From Calothrix sp. NIES-4105 (GTDB lineage Bacteria; Cyanobacteriota; Cyanobacteriia; Cyanobacteriales; Nostocaceae), in contig NZ_AP018290.1 of NCBI RefSeq assembly GCF_002368415.1, positions 4,725,614 through 4,789,613 of the forward strand: DNA of 64,000 nt. Direction: 5' to 3'. A program made the translations under genes and the position numbers. Of this stretch, positions 34,979-44,264 are shown piece after piece (position 1 is the first letter of the stretch; each line of letters starts with the position of its first letter). The notes beneath the pieces were generated by a model. It ran no database searches. It was not told the origin of the DNA and saw nothing but the letters and a program-made list of their open reading frames with translations.

Positions 34979-36850
34979 TTAAGATGCTTTTTGTTGTCTA
35001 ATTCGGTCGGCGCTACCTGTAGGAATTGATGCAATGAGTTTTTGCGTGTATTCTTCTTTGGGTTCGCGGTAAATGTCTTCGGCTCTGCCTTCTTCGACGA
35101 TTTGACCACGGTTCATGACTAAAATTCTATCACTCATGAATTTTACCACGCTTAAATCGTGGGAGATAAATATATAAGTCAAGCCGAATTCTTCTTGCAG
35201 TTCTTTGAGCAAGTTTAATACTTGTGCTTGGACTGATACATCGAGCGCGGACACTGACTCATCGCAAATAATAAATTTAGGATTTAATGCTAAAGCGCGC
35301 GCGATACAAACCCGTTGCCGTTGTCCTCCTGAAAATTGGTGCGGGTAACGGTTCATTGCGTCTGCACTTAAGCCAACTCGTTCAAGAAGATATGCCGCGC
35401 GCTCACGCTGTTCTTTTTTGGTTTTGCCAATACTATGAATTACCAAAGGCTCTATTATTGCTTCTCCGACTTTCATGCGTGGGTCGAGGGCACTAAATGG
35501 ATTTTGGAATACTATCTGCATCTGGCGCCGCAATTTTTGTAATTCTTGACCTTTGAGTGGTGTAATATCACGGTTTTCAAAGATAATTTGCCCGCTTGTC
35601 GGTTCGATAAGTCTTAATAAAGTTCGAGCTAGTGTGCTTTTACCGCATCCTGACTCACCTACAAGTCCCAAGGTTTCGCCGCGTTTGATATCGAAAGATA
35701 CATCATTTACTGCCCAGAAGTAGCGTTTTGTCGCGCCAAACACACCTTTAACAGGAAAACCGACTTTGAGATTTTTGATTTGTACGAGTGCTGGTTCTTT
35801 TTCGAGGTTTTCTAGGCGCCGGGTAATTTCTTCGATACTAATTTGGATTGGTTCACCAGGTTCTTTACCTTGAATAATAATATCTCCCGTTGGCATTTCT
35901 TCAACGCTCATATAGTCGGAAACGGTAAGAAGTTTCACAGGACGACTATTAAGTGTTGGGCGACACGCTACTAGTCCTTTAGTATATGGATGTTCGGGAT
36001 GATGAAAAATTTGATCGGAGGCGCCGTATTCAACGACTTTACCTTTATACATTACAGCGACTTTATCAGCGATTTCCGAGATTAAACCCAAATCGTGAGT
36101 AATAAATATTAACGCCATATCGCGCGTTTTTTGCAACTCGTGCAGCAAATCAATAATCGTTGCCTGTACAGTTACATCAAGCGCTGTAGTTGGTTCATCG
36201 GCAATTAGTAATAACGGGTTGCAAGAAATAGCCATTGCTATCATTACCCGTTGGAGTTGTCCCCCCGAAAGTTGATGGGGGTATCGTTGAAGTATTGAAT
36301 CTTTGTGCTGGTTAACTAAGTCGGAAATTTTTTGAGGTTCGACGGATGTACCAGCTTGCTTTGCTGTATCTAAATACTGTTCACGCAACTGCTCATCGCT
36401 AGGAAGAAGCTTAACTTCTTGCAACCCAGCGATAGCTTTTTGTTTTGCTTCGCCTGCAGAAATATTTTGGTGACGTAAAATAGCTTCAGTAAGTTGATAG
36501 CCAATTGTAAATACAGGGTTAAGCGAACTCATCGGTTCTTGGAAAATCATCGCGATATCTCCACCCCGGTAAAGCTGCATTTGCTTTGGAGGTAGTTCTA
36601 CCAAATTGACGGGTGGGGTATTTGGTTGGGGGGAAAACAATATTTCGCCATTTGTTACCCGTCCCGGAGACTGTAACAAACCCATTACTGCAAACGAAGT
36701 CACAGATTTACCGCTTCCTGACTCTCCGACAATTCCGAGAGTTTCGCCACGTTTCAGGTCAAATGATATACCATCAACAGCTTTGACGCTTTTACCATCT
36801 CCTGGGAATTCTACACGTAAGTTGCGAACCGATAGTATAGTATCACTCAT
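34979..36850 (-). CDS. Peptide-type ABC transporter ATP-binding protein with two ATPase domains
   Basis: A 623-residue fusion of two Opp/Dpp-type ATPase domains. Domain 1 (about 5-280) has [35 protein letters not shown] and [13 protein letters not shown]. Domain 2 (about 345-610) has [35 protein letters not shown] and [14 protein letters not shown] linker with a central substrate-family motif ([15 protein letters not shown]) follows domain 1. It would energise import of oligopeptides, glutathione or related solutes. No permease or binding protein is adjacent, so partners are encoded elsewhere. Both Walker and signature motifs are intact. Confidence 0.93.
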   Translation of the reverse strand: MSDTILSVRNLRVEFPGDGKSVKAVDGISFDLKRGETLGIVGESGSGKSVTSFAVMGLLQSPGRVTNGEILFSPQPNTPPVNLVELPPKQMQLYRGGDIAMIFQEPMSSLNPVFTIGYQLTEAILRHQNISAGEAKQKAIAGLQEVKLLPSDEQLREQYLDTAKQAGTSVEPQKISDLVNQHKDSILQRYPHQLSGGQLQRVMIAMAISCNPLLLIADEPTTALDVTVQATIIDLLHELQKTRDMALIFITHDLGLISEIADKVAVMYKGKVVEYGASDQIFHHPEHPYTKGLVACRPTLNSRPVKLLTVSDYMSVEEMPTGDIIIQGKEPGEPIQISIEEITRRLENLEKEPALVQIKNLKVGFPVKGVFGATKRYFWAVNDVSFDIKRGETLGLVGESGCGKSTLARTLLRLIEPTSGQIIFENRDITPLKGQELQKLRRQMQIVFQNPFSALDPRMKVGEAIIEPLVIHSIGKTKKEQRERAAYLLERVGLSADAMNRYPHQFSGGQRQRVCIARALALNPKFIICDESVSALDVSVQAQVLNLLKELQEEFGLTYIFISHDLSVVKFMSDRILVMNRGQIVEEGRAEDIYREPKEEYTQKLIASIPTGSADRIRQQKAS

Positions 36851-36928
36851 ATAATGTATGAATATTAATGAAAAATTATTTGGATTTTAACACTACATTT
36901 AGCGATTGTATGTTAGATGATGGTGATC

Positions 36929-36960
36929 CCCCCTAACCCCCCCGCGTGGAAGGGGGGAAA
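36929..36960. repeat. Inverted copy of the CCCCCTTCCACGCGGGGG repeat
   Basis: ATCCCCCCTAACCCCCCCGC followed by GTGGAAGGGGGG is the complement-orientation relative of the repeats at 20706-20780. It lies in the divergent spacer between the ABC gene and the deaminase-like gene. Confidence 0.8.
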
Positions 36961-37177
36961 TAAGAGCGAAAGTTATAATTACGCTTTGAGTGGCTGAAAT
37001 TTATGTTTTTGTTTACAAAACTTTATATTTAAATTCTAGCATTGCTTCTTCGAGGTGCGAATTTAGATTAGAAACGATTTTTGACATTAGGGTGCGAAAG
37101 CAAAAATGTGAGTGTCGTCATGGAAATATGGAAACAGGCGCCTTCAGATCACAAAAGTTAATTGTTTGAATGTCGTA

Positions 37178-37693
37178 ATGACACTTAACACCACTTACTA
37201 TCCTGCTTACATAGACCTACCTGAAGAATTGGTCGAAATTAAAGCTACACTTAAAGCAATAGCTCAACAAGTTAGGTTACAGTATATTCGGCGGGGTAAA
37301 CCAACCAATGGAAATGTTGCTGTTTCAAAGCTTGTTCTTTCAAGTGACAAAAGTTATGAGCCAAAAGCTACGAGCAAGGCAGAACCATTAAATATACCTG
37401 GTAAAGAAGGGGGACCAAAAAAATATTATGAACCGCATTATGATACTGTGAGCGAGCCACCCTATCCAAACGAAGCTCATGCAGAATATAAAATATTCAA
37501 TGCACTTACTCAAGCACTTGAAGAAGATGGGTTGACAGAAAATGTTGAGGGAACACTATACCTTTATAGTGAAAGAGATATGTGTTCAGGTTGCGTAATT
37601 TCCTGCGAACAAGATTTTAAAGGCAAGTTTCCCAAAATTAACATAATTGTCTTCTCTGATATTCCTCATGAAAAAAGTAAATTACCTTTATAA
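37178..37693 (+). CDS. Deaminase-fold protein, polymorphic-toxin-like
   Basis: A 171-residue protein from the ATG at 37178; an in-frame GTG at 37112 would add 22 residues. The C-terminal half carries a zinc-dependent deaminase signature: His-Ala-Glu in NEAHAEYKIFNALTQAL, then two Cys in YSERDMCSGCVISCEQDF, followed by a strand INIIVFSD. This pattern resembles the BURPS668_1122-type deaminase domains found at the ends of bacterial polymorphic toxins, which can deaminate nucleic acid bases. The N-terminal 90 residues are helical then disordered, with no secretion or RHS/PAAR module. The genes just downstream are candidate partners. It could also be a domesticated enzyme. Confidence 0.65.
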   Translation: MTLNTTYYPAYIDLPEELVEIKATLKAIAQQVRLQYIRRGKPTNGNVAVSKLVLSSDKSYEPKATSKAEPLNIPGKEGGPKKYYEPHYDTVSEPPYPNEAHAEYKIFNALTQALEEDGLTENVEGTLYLYSERDMCSGCVISCEQDFKGKFPKINIIVFSDIPHEKSKLPL

Positions 37694-37789
37694 TTACAAA
37701 GAGCAATAATCAAAGAAATATTAAGGCAAAAGCCTGAAGGGAAACGGATTGAAAAAATATCAAATCATGATTAGGAGTAAGAAATAAAA

Positions 37790-38419
37790 ATGAGCGTTGG
37801 CTACTATACAGAATTAAAATTGCCTCAAAATCTAGAGCTTCCCAATAATTTACTTAACAAAATTAGGGAAGTTTGGGGTAGAAAATATCTTGATTTGTAT
37901 GAGAATGGGGGAAAGTGGAATGTTGAACAAGCATTTGAAGAGGTTTTGCAAACTTTTGGAAGCAAGAATGATAAAATTGTACATCAGCGATATGTATATA
38001 TGGCAATGGGAATAACGCTTGCAGCCCAAGCAACCTTAAAACACTACTTTCCTGATGATTCTAGACCAGATATAGTTTTAGCAAAAGTAAATAATTGGAT
38101 AGAAAACGGTGTTGAAGTACCCGATTATTTTGCAGATACTTTATTTCCAGATATTTTACAAGGGGGAATGTATCAAGCAGCAGACGAAGCTTATAATATT
38201 TTTTATGCGTTACTAAAAAGTTTAAATAAAGAATCTGCTTATGAAGAGCTTATAGATATTTTGTATGAAGCGATAACAGGCGATGCAATTTCTCCTTTCG
38301 CAGCAGCCAAGAGAGATTTATTCAATTGGTGGATAATCGATGTTGTTCCCAGAGCATATTGTATGATGCTTCCATCTAGTTTATATCAACGAACGTCAGT
38401 ATTTCCAAGCTTAAGTTAG
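37790..38419 (+). CDS. Unknown protein downstream of deaminase, candidate immunity partner
   Basis: A 209-residue mostly helical, acidic protein (LPNNLLNKIREVWGRKYLDL; EQAFEEVLQTFGSKNDK; DEAYNIFYALLKSLNKES). It has no signal peptide, membrane segment or catalytic motif that I can name. It starts 97 bp after the deaminase-like gene on the same strand, with AGGAG about 13 bases upstream. Order, size and acidity are what is usual for immunity proteins of polymorphic toxins, but that is inference from position. The last 20 residues (SSLYQRTSVFPSLS) look less regular. Confidence 0.5.
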   Translation: MSVGYYTELKLPQNLELPNNLLNKIREVWGRKYLDLYENGGKWNVEQAFEEVLQTFGSKNDKIVHQRYVYMAMGITLAAQATLKHYFPDDSRPDIVLAKVNNWIENGVEVPDYFADTLFPDILQGGMYQAADEAYNIFYALLKSLNKESAYEELIDILYEAITGDAISPFAAAKRDLFNWWIIDVVPRAYCMMLPSSLYQRTSVFPSLS

Positions 38420-38528
38420 TATCCAGATGCTTCCAAAATTCTTTAGTCCGATAGTCGGCGCCACTATCAGGATAATTAAGTGGTCTATTTTAACGAATGT
38501 ATAATTATATGTACAGGAGTGTAAATTT

Positions 38529-39092
38529 ATGGCTTGGGAAGAGTTTGAGCGAAATGCAGTTAAGGGAATAACGGGGGATCAACCCATCGATGAATTAGCC
38601 ATTGCGTTGGCAGAAATTGCAAAGGACTATGAAGACAGATTTTCTAGTAAACCCACTATCATCGAAATAATGTGGGCTATGGAAAATTTATTAGGAAGCA
38701 ACCCAAGCCGTTATGTGTCTGATCCGGAGGGTTTAAAATACGGTGACATAATTGTAAAGCGGGATTATCAAGCAGAGCGCAATGATATAGACCCAACTCA
38801 GTACGAAGCTTCTGCTGGTAACGATCCACCGGGTTATATCTTTGTGTCGCGACGTGGTTCACGCCAAAAGAATCTACCTTTAATAGATGTCATAAAAATT
38901 ACAACTCTTGACTTACGGGAGCGAAATTTGGTTTGCGAGTATGAGATTCTTACTCCAGACATCTCCGATCAAATGGCTCAAACACTAATTTTGAGTGTCG
39001 TATTAGGTGATTTTTATGATTACTACTTCCACTCCGAAGCCGACAACATTGATTTTATAAGAAAAATGTCGAAAACCCTTGAAAAAGTATAA
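38529..39092 (+). CDS. Unknown soluble protein in the toxin-like cluster
   Basis: A 187-residue acidic protein beginning MAWEEFERNAVKGITGDQP, with a helical first third (LAIALAEIAKDYEDRF) and a strand-rich middle (PPGYIFVSRRGSRQKNLPLI). The sequence PGYIFVSRRG is faintly like PGSIFVTQGG in the 42709 gene, which may be chance. GGAG lies about 11 bases before the ATG. No family recognised. It is the third gene of a same-strand series after the deaminase-like protein, so a second immunity-type role is possible but not shown. The GC content is lower than that of neighbouring core genes. Confidence 0.5.
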   Translation: MAWEEFERNAVKGITGDQPIDELAIALAEIAKDYEDRFSSKPTIIEIMWAMENLLGSNPSRYVSDPEGLKYGDIIVKRDYQAERNDIDPTQYEASAGNDPPGYIFVSRRGSRQKNLPLIDVIKITTLDLRERNLVCEYEILTPDISDQMAQTLILSVVLGDFYDYYFHSEADNIDFIRKMSKTLEKV

Positions 39093-39181
39093 ACAATGGC
39101 TATGCTGTACAACATTTTTATAACAAATATTTTGTACAACGCTTAAAAAATGTTTACTCCTGAGTAGGAAGATAGCAAAAA

Positions 39182-39303
39182 ATGAGTGACTTACGGATTG
39201 TACTCAAAGAATCTGTATCCAATGATGATATTAACCGCTTGGCTTGGCAATAAAAGTGGGAATTATACGATATTAGTCCTCGCACCGAAAAGGCGCCTCT
39301 AAC
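39182..39303 (+). pseudogene. Decayed 5' fragment of the HEAT-repeat gene
   Basis: The sequence starts ATGAGTGACTTACGGATTGT and encodes SDLRIVLKESVSNDDINRLAWQ before a TAA at 39251. It is a clear relative of the intact gene at 43680 (SDLRIVLKESVKNDDISRLAWQ). Homology continues past the stop to TEKAPL and then switches at CTCTAAC (39297-39303) directly into the kinase leader. Even the preceding bases (TTTACTCCTGAGTAGGAAGA) match the end of the gene upstream of the intact copy. It is therefore a truncated duplicate with a deletion. Confidence 0.85.
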
Positions 39304-41130
39304 AGATTATTAAGTAGAATTGCGTGTTCAAGAAATTTCTGCAACAATAATATCCAGTGTCGCGCGTCAAAAACCGATGGTTTGGGCATCCAGACAGCAG
39401 CTACAAGGCGGAAAGTACGTAATCGAGCAGGTGCTTGGGCGAGGTGGGTTTGGTATCACCTACAAAGCACGTCATACTATGCTTAACGCTTTCGTGGTAA
39501 TAAAAACCCCAAATGACGACTTGAGGAATGACCCAGAATATCCTAAATTTATCAAACGGTTTCGAGAAGAAGGACAGCGACTAGAAAAACTTTCCGAAAA
39601 CCAGCATCCAAATATTGTCCGCGTTAGGGATTTATTTCACGAGGGTGGTACTTATTGTTTGGTAATGGATTTTGTACAAGGAGATAGTTTATTTAACCTG
39701 GTACAAAAAAGAGGAGCATTACCAACACAAGAAGCAGTTAAATATATCAGTCAAATTGGTGATGCATTGAAAATAGTACACCAAGCCGGATTAGTACATC
39801 GAGATGCCCATCCTGGTAATATCATGGTGCAGCAAGATGGCAAAGCAGTATTAATCGACTTTGGTATTGCAGGTGAAACTGTACCAATAACCCCTAGTAC
39901 CCAGTTTTTTGCAAATCCAGCGTTTGCGCCTTACGAACAAATGCGGGGAGATAGACAACCATTTGTCGATGTTTACTCGCTAGCTGCTTCTCTTTACTAC
40001 GCGGTTACAAATCAACTTCCTGAAACTTCAATAAACCGCAAGCTTTATAGTATGGCATTAGTTTCACCGCAGCAACATATTTCCAGTATTAGCGACAAAT
40101 TAAACCAAGCAATTGTTAAAGGGATGGAACTGGAACCAGAAAACCGTCCCCAAACGATGCAGGAATGGTTAGAAATGCTAACGGTAGCGGTAACAACTTG
40201 GACAAGTGGATATCAGCTACAAAATGGGAAATACACGATAGAAAAAGTTATTGCTCAAGGCGGTTTTGGAATTACTTATTTAGCTAGAAATGAAAATCAA
40301 CAACCTATTGTGATCAAGACTTTGAATGAAATAGTGCAAAAACGACCAGATTTTGCCAAACTTGAACAAGATTTTCTCAACGAAGCCTTAAAGTTAGCAA
40401 AATGTAACCATCCTCATGTTGTCAAAGTCCGCGAAGTATTCCAAGAAGGGATTTGGTGCATGGTAATGGAATATATTGAAGGCGAAAATTTTGTAGATAG
40501 AGTTGTAAATCGGGGTGTGTTATCCGAAGCTGAAGCGGTGGGATATATTAGGCAAATTGGGGAAGCATTAACGGTAGTTCACAATAATGGATTGTTGCAT
40601 CGGGATGTAAAACCAGCGAATATTATTGTGCGTACTAATAAGCGAGAAGCTGTATTAATTGACTTTGGGATTGCACGAGAATTCGTCCCCAGTATAACAC
40701 AGTTGCATACCCCATATCTTTCCCATTGTTTTGCACCAATTGAGCAATATCAACGTGTGGCAAAACGCGGTGCATATACAGATGTTTATGCTTTAGCAGC
40801 AACGCTATATTTTTTATTAACAAATAAGCTACCGTATCCAGCGATAAATAGAGCTAGCGGGATGGTACTGGAGGAACCTATAAGTATAAATCCGAGTATT
40901 AGTGATCGGGTTAATAAGGCAATACTTAAAGGGATGGAGTTGGAACCAGAAAACCGTCCTCAGACAATGCAGCAATGGCTGCATTTACTAACAGTTCCCG
41001 TTTCTTCACCACAAACACCAAAACAAAAAACACCAAAGCCAGATGATTTGAGTTCTGACAAAAACGTAGATTACAGCAAACTACGAGATTTACTTAGAGA
41101 TGGTAAGTGGAAAGAAGCTGATGAAGAAAC
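39297..41130 (+). repeat. Long direct repeat, copy 1 (apparently identical to 44393-46226)
   Basis: From CTCTAAC onward the DNA matches the second copy at a constant offset of 5096 bp. I saw only one difference in the leader (GTTCAAG against GTTTAAG) and none through the two kinase domains. Substitutions begin at about 41131 and become frequent in the GUN4 and membrane regions. Confidence 0.9.
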
Positions 41131-41746
41131 TCTTGCGGTTATGCTAAAAGCATCTGCTAGAAAAAATCAAGGTTGGTTGAATATTGAATCTATCAAAAAG
41201 TTTCCTGGTACAGACCTTCGCACTATTGACCAACTATGGGTAAAATATAGTCAGGGTAATTTTGGTTTTAGTGTTCAAAAACGTATTTGGGAAAGCGTTG
41301 GTGGTCAACTCAATGCTGAACATAAAATTGCGCTTAAGTTTGCCAAAACAGTTGGCTGGTATCTAGATAAGAGTTGGATAGATGAGGATAAACTACAATT
41401 TACAATTGATAACGCTAATAAAGGGCATTTACCCTCAGTTTATAAAGCTGGACTATATAACATTTACCGCAACTGGTATAATTTCTTTGCTCTGTTATGG
41501 GGTCTATCAACCTTGTTACTTTTAATGTTCATTTTATTGATATTAGTTTGGAATGGATTAAGTTTGTTCTTTAGAATTCCTTTTTTCCCTTTTAATAATC
41601 TTAATTCTGCTTGGCAAAACTTTTTTCTTGCGCTAATAATTTTTTGTTTTTTTGTAGGTATGTATGCGAGTATGCCACTATATTACTTGGAATGGAGAAC
41701 AACAATGAAGGGATATACTGCTCTCTTCGCCCGTTCAGAATTGTAA
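39377..41746 (+). CDS. Tandem serine/threonine kinase with GUN4 domain and membrane tail, copy 1
   Basis: A 789-residue protein. Kinase 1 (about 10-265): glycine loop LGRGGFGITYKA, Lys in FVVIKTP, catalytic loop LVHRDAHPGNIM (His where Lys is usual), and LIDFGIAGE. Kinase 2 (about 280-535): VIAQGGFGITYLA, Lys in IVIKTLN, the canonical LLHRDVKPANII and LIDFGIARE. Then a GUN4-type domain at about 565-705 (YSKLRDLLRDGKWKEADEET; TIDQLWVKYSQGNFGFSVQK). Two hydrophobic helices close the protein. GUN4 binds tetrapyrroles in chlorophyll synthesis and signalling. An in-frame TTG at 39320 extends this copy, but the second copy has a stop there, so the shared ATG (39377/44473) is the likely start. Confidence 0.88.
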   Translation: MVWASRQQLQGGKYVIEQVLGRGGFGITYKARHTMLNAFVVIKTPNDDLRNDPEYPKFIKRFREEGQRLEKLSENQHPNIVRVRDLFHEGGTYCLVMDFVQGDSLFNLVQKRGALPTQEAVKYISQIGDALKIVHQAGLVHRDAHPGNIMVQQDGKAVLIDFGIAGETVPITPSTQFFANPAFAPYEQMRGDRQPFVDVYSLAASLYYAVTNQLPETSINRKLYSMALVSPQQHISSISDKLNQAIVKGMELEPENRPQTMQEWLEMLTVAVTTWTSGYQLQNGKYTIEKVIAQGGFGITYLARNENQQPIVIKTLNEIVQKRPDFAKLEQDFLNEALKLAKCNHPHVVKVREVFQEGIWCMVMEYIEGENFVDRVVNRGVLSEAEAVGYIRQIGEALTVVHNNGLLHRDVKPANIIVRTNKREAVLIDFGIAREFVPSITQLHTPYLSHCFAPIEQYQRVAKRGAYTDVYALAATLYFLLTNKLPYPAINRASGMVLEEPISINPSISDRVNKAILKGMELEPENRPQTMQQWLHLLTVPVSSPQTPKQKTPKPDDLSSDKNVDYSKLRDLLRDGKWKEADEETLAVMLKASARKNQGWLNIESIKKFPGTDLRTIDQLWVKYSQGNFGFSVQKRIWESVGGQLNAEHKIALKFAKTVGWYLDKSWIDEDKLQFTIDNANKGHLPSVYKAGLYNIYRNWYNFFALLWGLSTLLLLMFILLILVWNGLSLFFRIPFFPFNNLNSAWQNFFLALIIFCFFVGMYASMPLYYLEWRTTMKGYTALFARSEL

Positions 41747-41914
41747 GCTTTGTTTATAACGACTATATTTTATGTCAAGTAGAATCGCAATTGCTTGTAG
41801 TAACCCAACATTAAGTAATTTGTCTATAATATTTGGTTCCGTTAACGCTGCAACGCCACTTGCTACAACTTTGGTCACATAAGCAACGTAGTGGCTTCCC
41901 AAGCTACACAATTT

Positions 41915-42082
41915 ATTCAAGTTTTTTCAATAGCATTTAAATCAATTGGTTTAAACTGCTTAACAACGCAGTCTGGATGTTGCGGAAGTTGAATGTCCGC
42001 GCGCTAGGTACATAACACCAAACCCACCATTGCCAAGCAGTCAAGTAATTTGATACCGTCCAGCTAGCGTTTGACCTATCAT
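41915..42082 (-). pseudogene. Remnant of another serine/threonine kinase gene
   Basis: Reading the minus strand from ATG at 42082 gives MIGQTLAGRYQIT, a stop, then LLGNGGFGVMYLA, which is a kinase glycine loop. After a frameshift the sequence continues QLPQHPDCVVKQFKPIDLNA, the expected strand with the ATP-binding Lys. The fragment has at least one stop and one frameshift and then fades out. It is a third kinase, distinct from the tandem kinases. Confidence 0.75.
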
Positions 42083-42233
42083 TCAAGTTACCGTATCTCC
42101 CAATAGAGCGTTTAAAAGTTAGTTTATGAGCGAATGAGTGTGAGTAATCGAGATTCCTAAGATTTTACAGCATATAAAAAATTTAAGCCAGTATATTATC
42201 AAACGCGCGCGTCTCTATGATGAATACAGATGC

Positions 42234-42328
42234 AGCAAAATACAGCTTAATGAGTTTGGGAGAAATTTATATTTTAAGTATTATGTCGATAATTATACAA
42301 GCGGCACGGTTTTATTTACAGGCGTGCG
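42234..42328. repeat. Dispersed duplicate of kinase downstream and upstream flanks
   Basis: Positions 42234-42299 match 46836-46901 with one difference seen (AGCAAAATACAGCTTAATGA start). Positions about 42296-42328 resemble 44285-44317 (CAAGCGGCAC…TTTATTTACAGGCG). Pieces of the flanks of one kinase copy therefore reappear near the other, showing repeated rearrangement. Confidence 0.75.
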
Positions 42329-42444
42329 ATAAAGGGAAAGCCTTCGGCTAACGGATGTTTACGCGCGAAACAATTGCTTAAATTTTAGGCGCCAGTACTA
42401 CTGGGAAAGCGCGCTCCAAGTAGTACCGTTGATAATTAAGTTTA

Positions 42445-42628
42445 GGCGCAGGCTCTCGTTGGCGACGAGCCAATGTACTAGCAACCTTCAACCCACGTAA
42501 TTCGAGAAACTATCAACAAATTACCAGTAGATTGAGCCGTTAAGGATTGAATCCAAGTGGTTCCTGTTTCTGGAACATACCGTTTAAGTAAAGCACAAAA
42601 TCCAAAAAGTATACTGTTACCACTCACC
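42445..42628 (-). pseudogene. Remnant of a PIN-domain (VapC-type) toxin gene
   Basis: The minus strand encodes ALLKRYVPETGTTWIQSLTA followed by QSTGNLLIVSRITWVE, the familiar N-terminal part of cyanobacterial PIN toxins (normally …SALVKRYVPETGT…). The start has lost the first acidic residues, and the frame breaks soon after TWVE into stops, with a degraded continuation resembling ARRQRE. It is not functional. The rest of the 41.75-42.7 kb spacer shows no further gene. Confidence 0.65.
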
Positions 42629-42708
42629 TCGATCCTCAAAGCTAGTTGAAGCCTGATATAAATTAAAAACGCGACTAATTTTATGATAGGAGTTAAGAAA
42701 AATAATTA

Positions 42709-43665
42709 ATGGTAGTTGGTCGAATGGAAGAAAGTGCGATTAGAGAATCTGTGAATGCACGGGAAGAGCAACCCAATCGACAACTGCGGCAAGCTGCACA
42801 ATCACTTCGTAGTGAAGGCTTACAAGACCTTTACAAGCGAAAACTTGAAGCAAGTGAAGATGAACAAGAAAAATTTGAAACACCACAACAGCAGCGACAA
42901 AAAAGACAACAAGCTGGTACGTTAGATGAACCCATCATTATTCCTAATCAAGAAGGTCATTTTGCTGCACAAATAGATGTAGCCTCAGCAGAGCGTCTGC
43001 CTTGGACTAATGAGTATTTTGCCTTTGGAGAATATTCTTCAGATGATAAACCAGTCAGAGAGGTACAAACCGGAAGTAAGCTTCCAGGTAGTATTTTCGT
43101 GACCCAAGGAGGTAAATATCAAGAGTTAATGTCAGAATTGAGACAGTTGGAAGAAGACACAGGTTTCACTCCGACTGATGTTGTGCAAGCAATGGAGATG
43201 CTTATTCAAACAGGGCGCGTTCCGAAAGCTTTTGCAAAATATCCACAGTACAAAGAGAAAGTGAAAGCTATTACCAGGCTAATGTTCGATGTTGAACCAG
43301 GACGAGGATTACCCGCAACAGTTACAATTCCAATAAACTTTGACTTAATGAAGCAAGGAGCAATTACCCCAGAAGAAGCATTTGTCACCCTCAACCTGAT
43401 GTCACCCAAAAAAATAGCCAAAGTCGCACATGAAGCAGATCTCTATTTGGGGTTTGTAAGAGTTGGAGAATACCAACAAAAAGCAACCAACCAGCAAGTG
43501 CAACAGTTCCTAAGTAATGAAAGAGAATGGTTAGTTCGTTATTTATTATCTAAGAGCCAAGGAGATAATCCATTACTTAAAACTGAAGCCGACTTGCAAC
43601 GCGCGCTCGATAGCTTACCAGATATACTTGTAACAGATGCGAAAAAATTCTTTACTCCTAAGTAG
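42709..43665 (+). CDS. Unknown charged protein upstream of the HEAT-repeat gene
   Basis: A 318-residue soluble protein. Residues 1-75 are very rich in Glu, Gln, Arg and Lys (REEQPNRQLRQAAQSLRSEG; FETPQQQRQKRQQAG) and probably disordered or coiled coil. The rest is mixed (PIIIPNQEGHFAAQIDVASA; SKLPGSIFVTQGGKYQELM; GRGLPATVTIPINFDLMKQG). I do not recognise a family. It ends 14 bp before the HEAT-repeat gene on the same strand, so the two are likely co-transcribed. A trace of its final codons and spacer remains before the decayed HEAT copy at 39182. A toxin, effector or structural role in this cluster is possible but unsupported. Confidence 0.65.
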   Translation: MVVGRMEESAIRESVNAREEQPNRQLRQAAQSLRSEGLQDLYKRKLEASEDEQEKFETPQQQRQKRQQAGTLDEPIIIPNQEGHFAAQIDVASAERLPWTNEYFAFGEYSSDDKPVREVQTGSKLPGSIFVTQGGKYQELMSELRQLEEDTGFTPTDVVQAMEMLIQTGRVPKAFAKYPQYKEKVKAITRLMFDVEPGRGLPATVTIPINFDLMKQGAITPEEAFVTLNLMSPKKIAKVAHEADLYLGFVRVGEYQQKATNQQVQQFLSNEREWLVRYLLSKSQGDNPLLKTEADLQRALDSLPDILVTDAKKFFTPK

Positions 43666-43679
43666 AAGGATAGCGAAAA

Positions 43680-44264
43680 ATGAGTGACTTACGAATTGTA
43701 CTCAAAGAGTCTGTTAAGAATGATGATATCAGCCGCTTGGCTTGGCAACAAAACTGGGAACTAGATGATATTAGTCCTCGTACCGAAAAAACGCCTCTAA
43801 CCAAAATTTGGACAACTCCAGATGAACAAACAGGCATTCACTACATTGAAGATTTTTACATTAATGCACGGTACATACTGATTCGAGGAAAAAATCAAGA
43901 GGAAATAGCTGAAAAAATTCGTGCATCTTTAGCAACGTATAGTATATATGAGCTACAAGAGAAATTAGAAAAAGTAACAGAGAAAAAAGAATGTATTGGT
44001 GTCATTCTTCGTCTATCTGCTGCAAGTACTCAAGATTATGAACCAAAAATTTTTCATGACTTGAAAACTATGATGTATGATAGCGATGCAGATGTTAGAA
44101 AAGCAGCAATTTTTTCTACTACTTATTTAGGTTGGCAAGAATTTCGAGAACCTCTAGAAGAATTAAAAAATAATGACCCTGATGCAAGTGTACAAAAATT
44201 TGCAGCGGTTAATCTAGCAAGTCTGGCTAAGAACTATTGGCATAAACAAACCAAGACTGATTAA
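43680..44264 (+). CDS. HEAT-repeat-containing protein
   Basis: A 194-residue protein. The first 95 residues include an alpha/beta part (IWTTPDEQTGIHYIEDFYIN) of unknown type. Residues about 95-185 form two to three HEAT-like helical repeats (ECIGVILRLSAASTQDYEPK; DSDADVRKAAIFSTTYLGWQ; DPDASVQKFAAVNLASLAKN). HEAT repeats make protein contacts; in similar clusters such small proteins can serve as immunity or scaffold factors. It follows the 42709 gene by 14 bp and precedes the second kinase. A decayed twin lies before the first kinase, so the pair HEAT-kinase was duplicated as a unit. Confidence 0.75.
   Translation: MSDLRIVLKESVKNDDISRLAWQQNWELDDISPRTEKTPLTKIWTTPDEQTGIHYIEDFYINARYILIRGKNQEEIAEKIRASLATYSIYELQEKLEKVTEKKECIGVILRLSAASTQDYEPKIFHDLKTMMYDSDADVRKAAIFSTTYLGWQEFREPLEELKNNDPDASVQKFAAVNLASLAKNYWHKQTKTD

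Noticed and set aside
39320-39376. Upstream TTG extension of the first kinase
   Set aside because: The equivalent position of the otherwise identical second copy has an in-frame stop (GTT TAA), so translation must begin at the shared ATG.
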